A stretch of 64,000 nt of DNA, from contig JADKFC010000002.1 of assembly GCA_016717655.1 (NCBI GenBank), forward strand, positions 124,001 to 188,000, given 5' to 3'. The notes under the pieces were generated by a model. The model worked only from the letters and a program-made list of their open reading frames with translations, ran no database searches and was not told the origin of the DNA. Position 1 is the stretch's first letter. Each line of letters starts with the position of its first letter. A program made the translations under genes and the position numbers. Shown in pieces: positions 43,219-51,251 of the stretch. The DNA is from Saprospiraceae bacterium (GTDB taxonomy: Bacteria > Bacteroidota > Bacteroidia > Chitinophagales > Saprospiraceae).

Positions 43219-45141
43219 TTAATCTTTGGTTACATTTTTTGTTTTGATAAACGACTTGTCTAACTTTTTCCCAGTTATTTCTTCTGCCTTCTTAATGTAC
43301 TTGGTGACATCTTCTTCGTCTACATTTTCTCCATCGACCACAAACATGGATTCAGTCCATACGTAATTGTATTCTTCGATGTCCATAATGTAGCCGTCTT
43401 TTTCCAATTCTTTTTCCAGCCAATCATTAAAGAGGTCATCTTTATTTCGCCAGCCATTTTTATTTACTTCAGATGAATTAACTACCTGGTTGTCCTCTGC
43501 TTTATTGGGGTCTTCTTTTTGTACGTCCTCTAGTCTATCTATCCCGATCAGATCGGCCTGGATAATGGTTCCATTTTCATCCGGATAAATGTCAATTTTT
43601 ATTTCCGGTAGTGTGGGCATGTCCTGGGTTTTAAGTTGATTGTACAAGTTGATATATTTTTGCCAAACCTCTTTTTCCTGCACTTTTCCATTGATGACCA
43701 GACTGTTTTGGTTAAACACAACTTCATTGATTTTACTATTGGGCAACAATTTATCTTTCATCAACTGAGCTCCAAATACATCATAAAATTGGGTTGACTC
43801 AACATTATTACTTTTTTTGTGTGCCGGTTGTTGGTCAGCCAACAGGATATCTCGGATCAGATTTCCAAACCGGTTGACATCACTTCCTGAAATTTTAAGT
43901 CCATTAAGAATGAGAGAAACAACCTTACGATTGATTACTTCCATTTCAGCGTGGTAGTAATGATCATTGTAATGATAAATGCCATCGTTGATTGCAAAGT
44001 CAAGTGCAAGCGAATCGAGTCCGTATTGACCATCGTATTTGAGATAGTTTTCATTACCCGGACTTGTCATTGGCAGGCAATGGGCTGCATTATCTACTGG
44101 TTTGGATGCCATGGCTACAACCAATACCATAAACGCTGTTACTACTGCAGCCATCGATTTTTCCCGGGTACTCATTGCCATTGAGTTGGGACGGATAAGT
44201 CTATTGACCCGCAAGAAGAATCGACTCTTTTTTTCCTTACCGGCAAACTGCATGGCAAGTCTGGGAGCCATCATAGTCATTTCCTGAACAGCCACTAAAG
44301 ATTGTGCATACTGGATGGGTTGACCAGTTGCCTTTATGGCCAGGTCATCACAGCAATGTTCTCTTTCTGCCCTGATCTGAGCCGTAAGCCACCACATAGC
44401 AGGATGGAAGTAATACAATGATTCTATACAACTGACCAGCAGGTTGATGATGTAATCATTTCTCATGATATGAGCCAGTTCGTGAGCAAGGATGGCTTCA
44501 ACCTCCTGAGCCGACAACCGGTTGATGGCACCCATGGGGAAAAAGATCACCGGTTTGAGGTGACCGATAACCATAGGCGACATCACCAGTGCACTTTCCA
44601 ATAATTGCACATTTTTGCCAACGCCCATCTTTGTTTTGAGGGAATTGAGCAATTCCTCCCAGTAGGGATCTACGGGAAAATTAAATTTACTTTTCAGATA
44701 TTCCACATAACCAATGTTACCCAAAAGCCTGATCAGGGCAATGACCATGCCTACCAGCCACAACATAACAATAAACAAGATGTGTTCATTGACATAAGAA
44801 ACCACAGCACCAAGGGTAAATGGATTCTCCGCGGGGCTCACAGTATAGGTAGCTGCCAAATCCGTTTCTGGTGAAGTGGCTACAAAAATATCTGTGGCTT
44901 CGTTCACCGCTAGTACTGCAGGGTCAAGGTTGTAATAATACATAAAGGTGGCAACAGAGCCTCCAAGGATCAACACGAGGGAACTCACCCAAATGGCGTA
45001 TCTGATGGAGGCAGTCATGTTTTTGATGGCGGCCTGACTGCCTGCAGTTAACAACACAACGAGGGCTACCTGCCAGATAGCATGAATTACCGTCCATGCA
45101 ATGGCATAGTATGCCGGATTGATATAGTTGAATAATACCAT
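43219..45141 (-). CDS. BlaR1/MecR1-like M56 membrane metallopeptidase
   Basis: 640 residues. Four membrane helices, then the zinc peptidase motif HELAH at residues 220-224 (QEVEAILAHELAHIMRNDY) and ALVMSPMVIGHLKPVIFFP typical of family M56. Such proteins sense a signal and trigger removal of BlaI from DNA. The C-terminal 300 residues, beyond residue about 330, are not the penicillin-binding sensor of staphylococcal BlaR1 but an acidic domain of unknown fold (KEDPNKAEDNQVVNSSEVNK and so on), so the signal may not be a beta-lactam. It starts 11 bases after blaI. Confidence 0.9.
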   Translation of the reverse strand: MVLFNYINPAYYAIAWTVIHAIWQVALVVLLTAGSQAAIKNMTASIRYAIWVSSLVLILGGSVATFMYYYNLDPAVLAVNEATDIFVATSPETDLAATYTVSPAENPFTLGAVVSYVNEHILFIVMLWLVGMVIALIRLLGNIGYVEYLKSKFNFPVDPYWEELLNSLKTKMGVGKNVQLLESALVMSPMVIGHLKPVIFFPMGAINRLSAQEVEAILAHELAHIMRNDYIINLLVSCIESLYYFHPAMWWLTAQIRAEREHCCDDLAIKATGQPIQYAQSLVAVQEMTMMAPRLAMQFAGKEKKSRFFLRVNRLIRPNSMAMSTREKSMAAVVTAFMVLVVAMASKPVDNAAHCLPMTSPGNENYLKYDGQYGLDSLALDFAINDGIYHYNDHYYHAEMEVINRKVVSLILNGLKISGSDVNRFGNLIRDILLADQQPAHKKSNNVESTQFYDVFGAQLMKDKLLPNSKINEVVFNQNSLVINGKVQEKEVWQKYINLYNQLKTQDMPTLPEIKIDIYPDENGTIIQADLIGIDRLEDVQKEDPNKAEDNQVVNSSEVNKNGWRNKDDLFNDWLEKELEKDGYIMDIEEYNYVWTESMFVVDGENVDEEDVTKYIKKAEEITGKKLDKSFIKTKNVTKD

Positions 45142-45152
45142 GACGTTTTAAT

Positions 45153-45536
45153 TTAGTTGTTATTATTTTGTTCGATGGCTTCAATGATGGATTTAATGCG
45201 CTGTAGTTCTTCCGGGCTGCTTTCACCATCGCCCAACATACGCATAACCAGCGTAGATGGCGAGCCCCTGAAGGTAGAGTGTACAAATTCATCCAACAAA
45301 CCTTTTTGGGTAATGGCTTCTGAAACAGCAGCCTGGTAATAATGTACCCGATCTTCAACGCTACGTGCTACCATGCCCTTGTCCATCATGAGCTGCATGG
45401 TTTTAAGGGTCGAAGTATATCCCACCTCTCTTTGCTGGTTGATGGTATCATTGACAAACCTCACAGTGCAAGGTCCGTTGGCCCAAAGAACCAGCAAAAT
45501 TTCAAGTTCAGAATCTGTTGGTAATTGTGTATTCAT
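45153..45536 (-). CDS. BlaI/MecI/CopY-family repressor
   Basis: 127 residues. A winged helix begins LPTDSELEILLVLWANGPCTVRFVNDTINQQREVGYTSTLKTMQLMMDKGMV, the family core with the recognition helix at STLKTMQLM, and a dimerisation region follows (EAITQKGLLDEFVHSTFRGS). It is the first gene of a three-gene operon with the M56 peptidase and a barrel protein. Three operator-like dyads overlie its promoter, so autoregulation is very likely. Confidence 0.95.
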   Translation of the reverse strand: MNTQLPTDSELEILLVLWANGPCTVRFVNDTINQQREVGYTSTLKTMQLMMDKGMVARSVEDRVHYYQAAVSEAITQKGLLDEFVHSTFRGSPSTLVMRMLGDGESSPEELQRIKSIIEAIEQNNNN

Positions 45537-45541
45537 GTTTA

Positions 45542-45613
45542 CTACGATTGAATTCGTAGCAAAGGTACGATTAAAATCGTAGCCTCCAAGTTTTTGTTAC
45601 GATTTTTTTCGTA
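45542..45613. promoter_or_regulatory. three BlaI operator dyads TACGA-N6-TCGTA
   Basis: Three copies of TACGA-N6-TCGTA are present: 45543-45558 (outer bases extend it to CTACGA...TCGTAG), 45566-45581 and 45598-45613. The half-sites are identical in all three and the spacers differ. The first overlaps the expected transcription start, the second lies between the -7 and -33 boxes, and the third is just upstream. This is a textbook arrangement for steric repression by a dimeric winged-helix protein, here BlaI. That BlaI binds here is inference from position and symmetry. Confidence 0.85.
45560..45589 (-). promoter_or_regulatory. promoter of the blaI-blaR1 operon
   Basis: On the minus strand TTG (45587-45589), 19 bases, then TACCTTTG (45560-45567). 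Both fit the Bacteroidota consensus. The -7 box is 24 bases upstream of the blaI ATG. Confidence 0.7.
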
Positions 45614-45767
45614 GCGCAGAGATTTTATCTCAACCTTATGGCATTATTAATTCATTTTCAACAATATGTAAATTTTAATACCTCCTGCTTTAATATTTTA
45701 TTATGATTTAAATTCTCCCGGACTGCCAATGAAATCATGCTTATTTTGACAAATCAGAAATAAAAAT

Positions 45768-47558
45768 ATGCAGACTCAAGCAGTACATACTCCTTATTTG
45801 ATACAAAAAAACCAGCCTTTAATTAAAAGCACAGACATTGAAAAGGCATTGCCGGCTATGGCACCGAAAGCCGTAAAACCTTTTCTCTCGAAACTGGCAA
45901 TGGACTTGCTTAAGCTAAAAGAAATCAATCGAATTTATGCTAAGTACGAAAACCTAAGTGGGCTGGATTTTATTGATGGGGTCTTGAATGAAATAGAAAT
46001 AAACCTTGAAATTCAACCTACTATGATTAAAAACCTACCACAGAGTGGAGGTTTTGTCTTAGTTTCTAATCATCCTTTGGGTTTATTAGATGGCTTAATC
46101 CTGGCTAAATTATTGCTCCAACACAATCCCAACACCAAGCTATTGGCCAATTTTTTACTCCAAAAAATTGAAAAGTTAAAACCTTACATCATTCCGGTCA
46201 ATCCATATGATACCGGGCTTGGGGCAGGCTCCAATGCAACGGCATTAAAACAAGCCATCCAACATGTCAGGGAAGGGCACCCCCTCATTGTTTTTCCTGC
46301 CGGAGAGGTGTCCAGTCAACAAACAAAGGGGTCAGGAGAAGTTTGCGACAGCGACTGGAAAACTTCCATTGCCAAACTGATTATGAAACTAGAGGTGCCT
46401 ATTGTACCGGTTTATCTCCATGGCAAAAACAGCTCTTTCTTTTATGCAATGGCCAGGCTAAATCCCATGCTCAAATCTGCCGCTATACCCGGCGAATTTG
46501 TCAGGTCGAAAGGAAAGTCGGTAGGCATTATTGTAGGACACACCATCTTCAAAGAACAAATAAAACAATATAAAAAACCTGAAGACCTGGCTCTCTTTTT
46601 AAAACGAAAGACATACTTCCTGCAAAATTGTTTGTCGCCTGCAAAATATGGCGACGTGAATTTAGTAGCTCGAAAAATAGGACAGATCGAAGATCTTCCA
46701 TTGAAAGTAGCATTAGAAGTGAAGCTTCTCATCGAAAGTGGAGAGTCTGTTGTGTGCACAGAAAAGTATGAGGTGGTTTTTACAAAATTGAAGCACGACT
46801 CACCCATTTTACAATATTTGGGTATACTGAGGGAAACCACTTTCAGGGAAGTAGGTGAAGGCACACAGTGTGAGTCAGATCTTGATCCATTTGACACCCA
46901 TTACCATCATCTCATTCTTTGGGATAAAGAAAAAAATGCCGTCGCGGGCAGTTACCGTTTGGGCATTGGAAGAGAAATATTGGCTTCTCATGGCATCAAT
47001 GGGTTTTATACAAGCCAACTCTTTCAATACTCTCTAGACATGGAAAATGTTTTACAAAAATCAGTTGAAATAGGCAGGTCATTTATCACCAAACCCTATC
47101 AACAACGCCCCACCCCTCTTCTATTGCTTTGGAAGGGAGTTGTGGCAGCAGTCCATCGTTTGGGGGCTATAGATTATATTTTTGGAGCTGCCAGTATTAG
47201 CAATCAATATTCTGTGTATAGTAAAACCTTGTTGGTTGATTTTTTAGAAAAACACCATAAAAATCAGGATATAGCAAAAATGGTACGCCCCAGAGTGGCC
47301 TTTTTACCTGTTTTCCCAAAGGGAGGAAGAGAGCTGATTGGTTATTATCAAAAAGACGATATGCCTTACTATGATCATTTGATCAAAGATTTAGAATACA
47401 GCCAAAGAGGCATTCCCATTCTGATAAAAAAGTACATTTCCTTAAAGGCACAATACGTTGCTTGTTCAGTAGATCCTGCTTTTTCTTCCTGCCTGGATGC
47501 TCTGCTGTTGATTCATACTTCTCAGCTTTTTGAGAATGCCCTGTTCAATAAGCGCTAG
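45768..47558 (+). CDS. olsF: OlsF-like bifunctional acyltransferase (ornithine/amino-lipid synthesis)
   Basis: 596 residues with two enzymes in one chain. The N-terminal half is PlsC/OlsA-like: LVSNHPLGLLDG (NHxxxxD motif, about residue 105) and IVFPAGEVSS. The C-terminal half is an OlsB/GNAT-like N-acyltransferase (VAGSYRLGIGREILAS; NVLQKSVEIGRSFITKPYQ; HRLGAIDYIFGAASISNQY). OlsF of Serratia and Flavobacterium has this order and makes ornithine lipids by N- and then O-acylation. The related haemolysin-type acyltransferases for glycine lipids are the main alternative. It stands alone as a transcription unit. Confidence 0.8.
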   Translation: MQTQAVHTPYLIQKNQPLIKSTDIEKALPAMAPKAVKPFLSKLAMDLLKLKEINRIYAKYENLSGLDFIDGVLNEIEINLEIQPTMIKNLPQSGGFVLVSNHPLGLLDGLILAKLLLQHNPNTKLLANFLLQKIEKLKPYIIPVNPYDTGLGAGSNATALKQAIQHVREGHPLIVFPAGEVSSQQTKGSGEVCDSDWKTSIAKLIMKLEVPIVPVYLHGKNSSFFYAMARLNPMLKSAAIPGEFVRSKGKSVGIIVGHTIFKEQIKQYKKPEDLALFLKRKTYFLQNCLSPAKYGDVNLVARKIGQIEDLPLKVALEVKLLIESGESVVCTEKYEVVFTKLKHDSPILQYLGILRETTFREVGEGTQCESDLDPFDTHYHHLILWDKEKNAVAGSYRLGIGREILASHGINGFYTSQLFQYSLDMENVLQKSVEIGRSFITKPYQQRPTPLLLLWKGVVAAVHRLGAIDYIFGAASISNQYSVYSKTLLVDFLEKHHKNQDIAKMVRPRVAFLPVFPKGGRELIGYYQKDDMPYYDHLIKDLEYSQRGIPILIKKYISLKAQYVACSVDPAFSSCLDALLLIHTSQLFENALFNKR

Positions 47559-47689
47559 TGTCCTACTTAATTGAATTATATCGAAATCAGGTAAAATATA
47601 ACATTTATTAGCTAAGATCAAGGTCACCCTCTAAAATGATCATACACCCAAAACAGCAAACAATACAAAAAACAACAGATATTTAAAAA

Positions 47690-49183
47690 ATGAAAATGAA
47701 TTCAAAATATATAAATCAAATTCTCGAGCAGCTTACCGACATAGAAAACCATATGAAATCCAATTTTGCATCACTGCCGGAAGCAATAACTCAGATTCAT
47801 CATTCACATAAACTCTCTGCTCAAAACCTCCTACACTACTTAAGTCTCCGGAATATTGACATTCGGAAATTGCAAGATGACTTGCATGTAATAGGGCTTT
47901 CTTCTCTGGCAAGCTCTGAAAGTCATATTCTAAGACAGGTGCAGGAAGTAAAGATGCGATTAGGAGCAAGTTATCGTTCTACTGCCCTATCACCTATTAC
48001 AGAAGTTAGGGCAACCGAAACACTTAAACGCAAAATTCACCACCTCTTTGGTGTCAACCCTGAAGCCAATCTACCCTTCATCATGGTCACCTTTGATAAA
48101 AGTTTTGGAGATGATTATGCAGTGATCAAAAGTCTGCTGCTCAATGGCATGAATGTAGCAAGGATCAACTGTGCACATGACAATGAAGAGGTATGGGCCA
48201 GAATGATTCATCACATCAGAAAGGCAAGCAATAAAACAGGTAAACCATGCAAAATTTATATGGACCTGGCCGGCCCAAAAATAAGGACTAAAATATTAAC
48301 CAAAAAAAAGCACCATAAAGAAAACCTGGAGGCAGGTCAGTTAATATGGTTAGCGGAAAACAAAGATGATATAACTACTGATGAACTTGTGATCAGCCCA
48401 GGAATAGAAGGCATCATTGACCAACTTAAAAAAGGTGAAAGGGTGTTGATTGATGATGGTGTCATTCAAGGCGATATTGAGTGGGCTGACCACCAAAGAG
48501 CTGCTGTTAGGATTACCCGCGTATCCAAACCAAAATTAAAATTGAAAGATGATAAGGGAATCAATTTCCCGGATTCCGATATCAACATTTCTGCCCTCAC
48601 AGAATTTGACAAACAATGTCTGCCCTTTATGTCAGAACATGCCGATATGGTAGGTTATTCCTTTGTAAAATCGCCTGAAGACCTGACAACACTGAGAAAT
48701 GAATTTAATGCCTTCAATATAAGGATGCCCCATTTTATCATTAAAATTGAAACCACCCAGGCTGTAAAACAACTTCCTGCCATTTTACTGGAAGGCATGA
48801 AAGATGAGACTTTTGGTGTGATGATTGCGAGAGGCGACCTGGCAGTGGAAATAGGTTTTGAAAGGACAGGAGAAATTCAGGAAGAGATTCTCTGGCTTTG
48901 CGAAGCTGCTCATGTACCGGTGATTTGGGCAACCCAGGTTTTGGAGTCGCTCAACAAATCAGGGCTTGCCACCAGAAGTGAAATTACGGACGCCGGTCAT
49001 GCGGCAGCAGCTGATTGCATCATGCTCAATAAAGGCCCCCATACCATTGAAGTTTTAGAAACATTAAAGGAGATTATCAAACGCAGCTCAGAGCATAAAA
49101 ACAAAAAGCGGTACTTATTTCGCCCGCTGAGCATCGCCAGGGATTTTATTACTCAGTTAACCAGTGCGCAACCCATTGAATAA
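47690..49183 (+). CDS. atypical pyruvate-kinase-like protein without the C-terminal domain
   Basis: 497 residues. Residues 1-125 are a non-homologous helical region. A pyruvate kinase barrel follows: MNVARINCAHDN, YMDLAGPKIRTKI, the lid domain (GERVLIDDGVIQG), FIIKIETTQAVKQLP, FGVMIARGDLAVEIG and GLATRSEITDAGHAAAADCIMLNKGPH. The usual C-terminal regulatory domain is missing, and the motif order MLSGETA is replaced by MLNKGPH. Catalytic Arg and Lys positions and the metal-binding Glu/Asp appear kept, so it may act on phosphoenolpyruvate or another phosphoenol acid. Its true substrate is unknown. Confidence 0.82.
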   Translation: MKMNSKYINQILEQLTDIENHMKSNFASLPEAITQIHHSHKLSAQNLLHYLSLRNIDIRKLQDDLHVIGLSSLASSESHILRQVQEVKMRLGASYRSTALSPITEVRATETLKRKIHHLFGVNPEANLPFIMVTFDKSFGDDYAVIKSLLLNGMNVARINCAHDNEEVWARMIHHIRKASNKTGKPCKIYMDLAGPKIRTKILTKKKHHKENLEAGQLIWLAENKDDITTDELVISPGIEGIIDQLKKGERVLIDDGVIQGDIEWADHQRAAVRITRVSKPKLKLKDDKGINFPDSDINISALTEFDKQCLPFMSEHADMVGYSFVKSPEDLTTLRNEFNAFNIRMPHFIIKIETTQAVKQLPAILLEGMKDETFGVMIARGDLAVEIGFERTGEIQEEILWLCEAAHVPVIWATQVLESLNKSGLATRSEITDAGHAAAADCIMLNKGPHTIEVLETLKEIIKRSSEHKNKKRYLFRPLSIARDFITQLTSAQPIE

Positions 49184-49187
49184 AAAA

Positions 49188-49207
49188 AGCCGGATCAACA
49201 TCCGGCT
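49188..49207. terminator. bidirectional hairpin terminator
   Basis: AGCCGGAT (49188-49195) pairs with ATCCGGCT (49200-49207) with a CAAC loop. On the minus strand the stem is followed by seven T residues; on the plus strand by CACCGTTTT. It separates the pyruvate-kinase-like gene from the convergent FG-GAP gene. Confidence 0.82.
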
Positions 49208-49322
49208 CACCGTTTTAAGGGAAAGTTGTGGTAGCTTAAATCTTAAAAACCATATTAAATAGTGATTATAGGATTCATTTACAAAAAATACCTCTCCTAT
49301 TCTTTTCTCATTTGATTGAAGG

Positions 49323-50693
49323 TTATATTTTAACTTTGCCAAAGGTTACTGCTCCGGATAAATTGTTTTTATACGGGTTACCCAAAACAAATCTTTTAGT
49401 ATTGGCATTGATGGCACTGAACAAGTGGCTAGAAATAGAGTCACCTGTTGGGTCAACGATATCTGAAATTTTTATCAATGTATTGTTCAACAGTTTATAA
49501 AGCCGATAGCTTCCCAGGTTGGTCACTCCGGCTTGCACTGTGCCCGAAGCCCCAGCGAGACAATAGGCGCCGGAAAGGCTTACATTTAAGCCAAAATTAT
49601 CTCCTGCTTTGTTGGTATCACTTCTCAGAGAAAATTTATACTCCATGTGGCTGCCATTAAACTTGTAAAGGGCTATTCCTCCAATGTATTCCGACTCTGG
49701 TCTGAAAGCCGGTACACCTACTACCAGGTTGTCACCTTCTATATCCAATGAACGACCGAAACTAGCATTTGAATTTCGCCTAAATCCGTATTGATTGGGA
49801 AAAAGATGATCTGTAAATACATAATCAGAGGTAGTAAGCTGATATACAAAAACTGAACCACAGTCCAGGCTGTCAACATCATATCCGGGTGCTCCGATTG
49901 CAAGTAGGTTGTCCGTAATGGCAACGTCTTCTGCAAAAGCATCATTGGCTGAACCACTTGCATTGGGTATTTGAGTAAAATATTGCCAATCACCACCACT
50001 ATTTGTATAAACAAAAGCCCTGCCTGTGCCCCCATACCTGGGTGCACCTACCACTAAATTGTTTCCATCAATATCTACCGACCACCCAAAGTTGTCGTTA
50101 GGTGCAGGTACAGACAAGGTAATTTTTTTCTTAAAATACCAAATCCCACCTCCATAATGATAAATGGAAATAGAACCGGCACGATTGTTACCAGCAATAT
50201 TTTCAGAAGGTGCTCCAATGACAAGCACATTGCCATCTGCTGCCAATGACCAGCCAAAGTAAGCTTCAGTGGTGCCGGTTGCATCCGCCAATCGTTGAAC
50301 TTCTACCCATGCATTTCCTTGCAATTGATAAACAACAACGATGCCGGTATTTGTCCTGGTGAGCGTATCGTAAGCCGACATCCCTACAAATGCATACTCA
50401 TCTGTCATGGCAACCTGCCTTCCCATAAAACAATCACCCTGATTACCAAAAATAGGTTGGAATGCAGTAATGTTTTGGGATGCGCATTCATTCCAATTAC
50501 CCATTCCACTCACATTTTCATCCCCGGTAGCCAGGCCCGTCATCGCCTGCCAGGAGGCTTTGCCAGAATTGTCACTAACCAAAACTTTGCCATCGCCGTG
50601 GGTGCCGTCTGAGAGTTTAAAGGTACCGTTGACATGCAGGGATGCAGAAGGACTAGTTGTACCTATGCCCACATTTTGGCCAAAGGATGCCAA
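49323..50693 (-). CDS. secreted FG-GAP (integrin-alpha-like) repeat protein, frame broken in its signal peptide
   Basis: 456 residues starting at a TTG. The N-terminus QNVGIGTTSPSASLHVNGTFKLSDG is of the kind seen in adhesin and tail-fibre-like Bacteroidota proteins. Then come seven or so FG-GAP blades (YFGWSLAADGNVLVIGAPSEN; NFGWSVDIDGNNLVVGAPRYG; FGRSLDIEGDNLVVGVPAF), forming a calcium-binding beta-propeller as in integrin alpha. No T9SS domain ends it. The signal peptide is in frame upstream, but its ATG (50740-50742) is one base out: with eight instead of nine A residues in the run at 50726-50734 it would read MIVKKTSLLFCCSLFWLASFGQ. Confidence 0.82.
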   Translation of the reverse strand: MASFGQNVGIGTTSPSASLHVNGTFKLSDGTHGDGKVLVSDNSGKASWQAMTGLATGDENVSGMGNWNECASQNITAFQPIFGNQGDCFMGRQVAMTDEYAFVGMSAYDTLTRTNTGIVVVYQLQGNAWVEVQRLADATGTTEAYFGWSLAADGNVLVIGAPSENIAGNNRAGSISIYHYGGGIWYFKKKITLSVPAPNDNFGWSVDIDGNNLVVGAPRYGGTGRAFVYTNSGGDWQYFTQIPNASGSANDAFAEDVAITDNLLAIGAPGYDVDSLDCGSVFVYQLTTSDYVFTDHLFPNQYGFRRNSNASFGRSLDIEGDNLVVGVPAFRPESEYIGGIALYKFNGSHMEYKFSLRSDTNKAGDNFGLNVSLSGAYCLAGASGTVQAGVTNLGSYRLYKLLNNTLIKISDIVDPTGDSISSHLFSAINANTKRFVLGNPYKNNLSGAVTFGKVKI

Positions 50694-50742
50694 CCAAAAA
50701 AGCGAGCAACAAAAGAGGAGAGATGTTTTTTTTTACAATCAT

Positions 50743-51183
50743 GACATTAATCGTGGTAAATGGGAAGTTAGTAGATATCATTATGAGAGAACTTATCAAT
50801 TAAGATGCAAATCAAAGGCTATAATCACAGCAGTTAACATCAAAAAGTAAGTGTGAATTTAATTTCAAAGGTGTAGAAATCTATTTACAAAATTGAATAT
50901 CAATGAATTAAAAGAAATATCTTTTCACCAATGCTATCTATAATAAATAGAAGTGCCAATCCCATTGACGGCACTTCTAACCACTTAAGATTGTTGTTGA
51001 TATTTTATATTCTTCATTAAAGCTTTTGAATGCATCGTTTGTTATTGAACTTGGCTAACTTTGAGTGAAAATAACGGTGCAAATCAAATACTTAGGCTAT
51101 AAATAAGGAAATCAAAAAAATGGGTATTTTAAATTTCCAGATCCGATAATTATATCTAATCTGTTTATTATCAGCTATATAAA
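50743..51183. other. intergenic region with one hairpin
   Basis: No gene found. The only structure is a 9-bp inverted repeat, AGAAGTGCC (50949-50957) with GGCACTTCT (50970-50978). On the minus strand it is followed by ATTTATTATAG, so it could terminate a transcript coming from the right, though no gene there reads leftward. The rest is AT-rich. Confidence 0.4.
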
Positions 51184-51251
51184 ATGGATCTATTCGCGCT
51201 TATCAAATCACTTAAACCCACTGAAAAAGGTATTTTACCTTATCTGCCGGC

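Noticed and set aside
45153..45536. Calling the blaI-blaR1 pair a beta-lactam resistance system
   Set aside because: No beta-lactamase or PBP gene is linked and the M56 protein lacks a penicillin-binding sensor; resistance is not supported.
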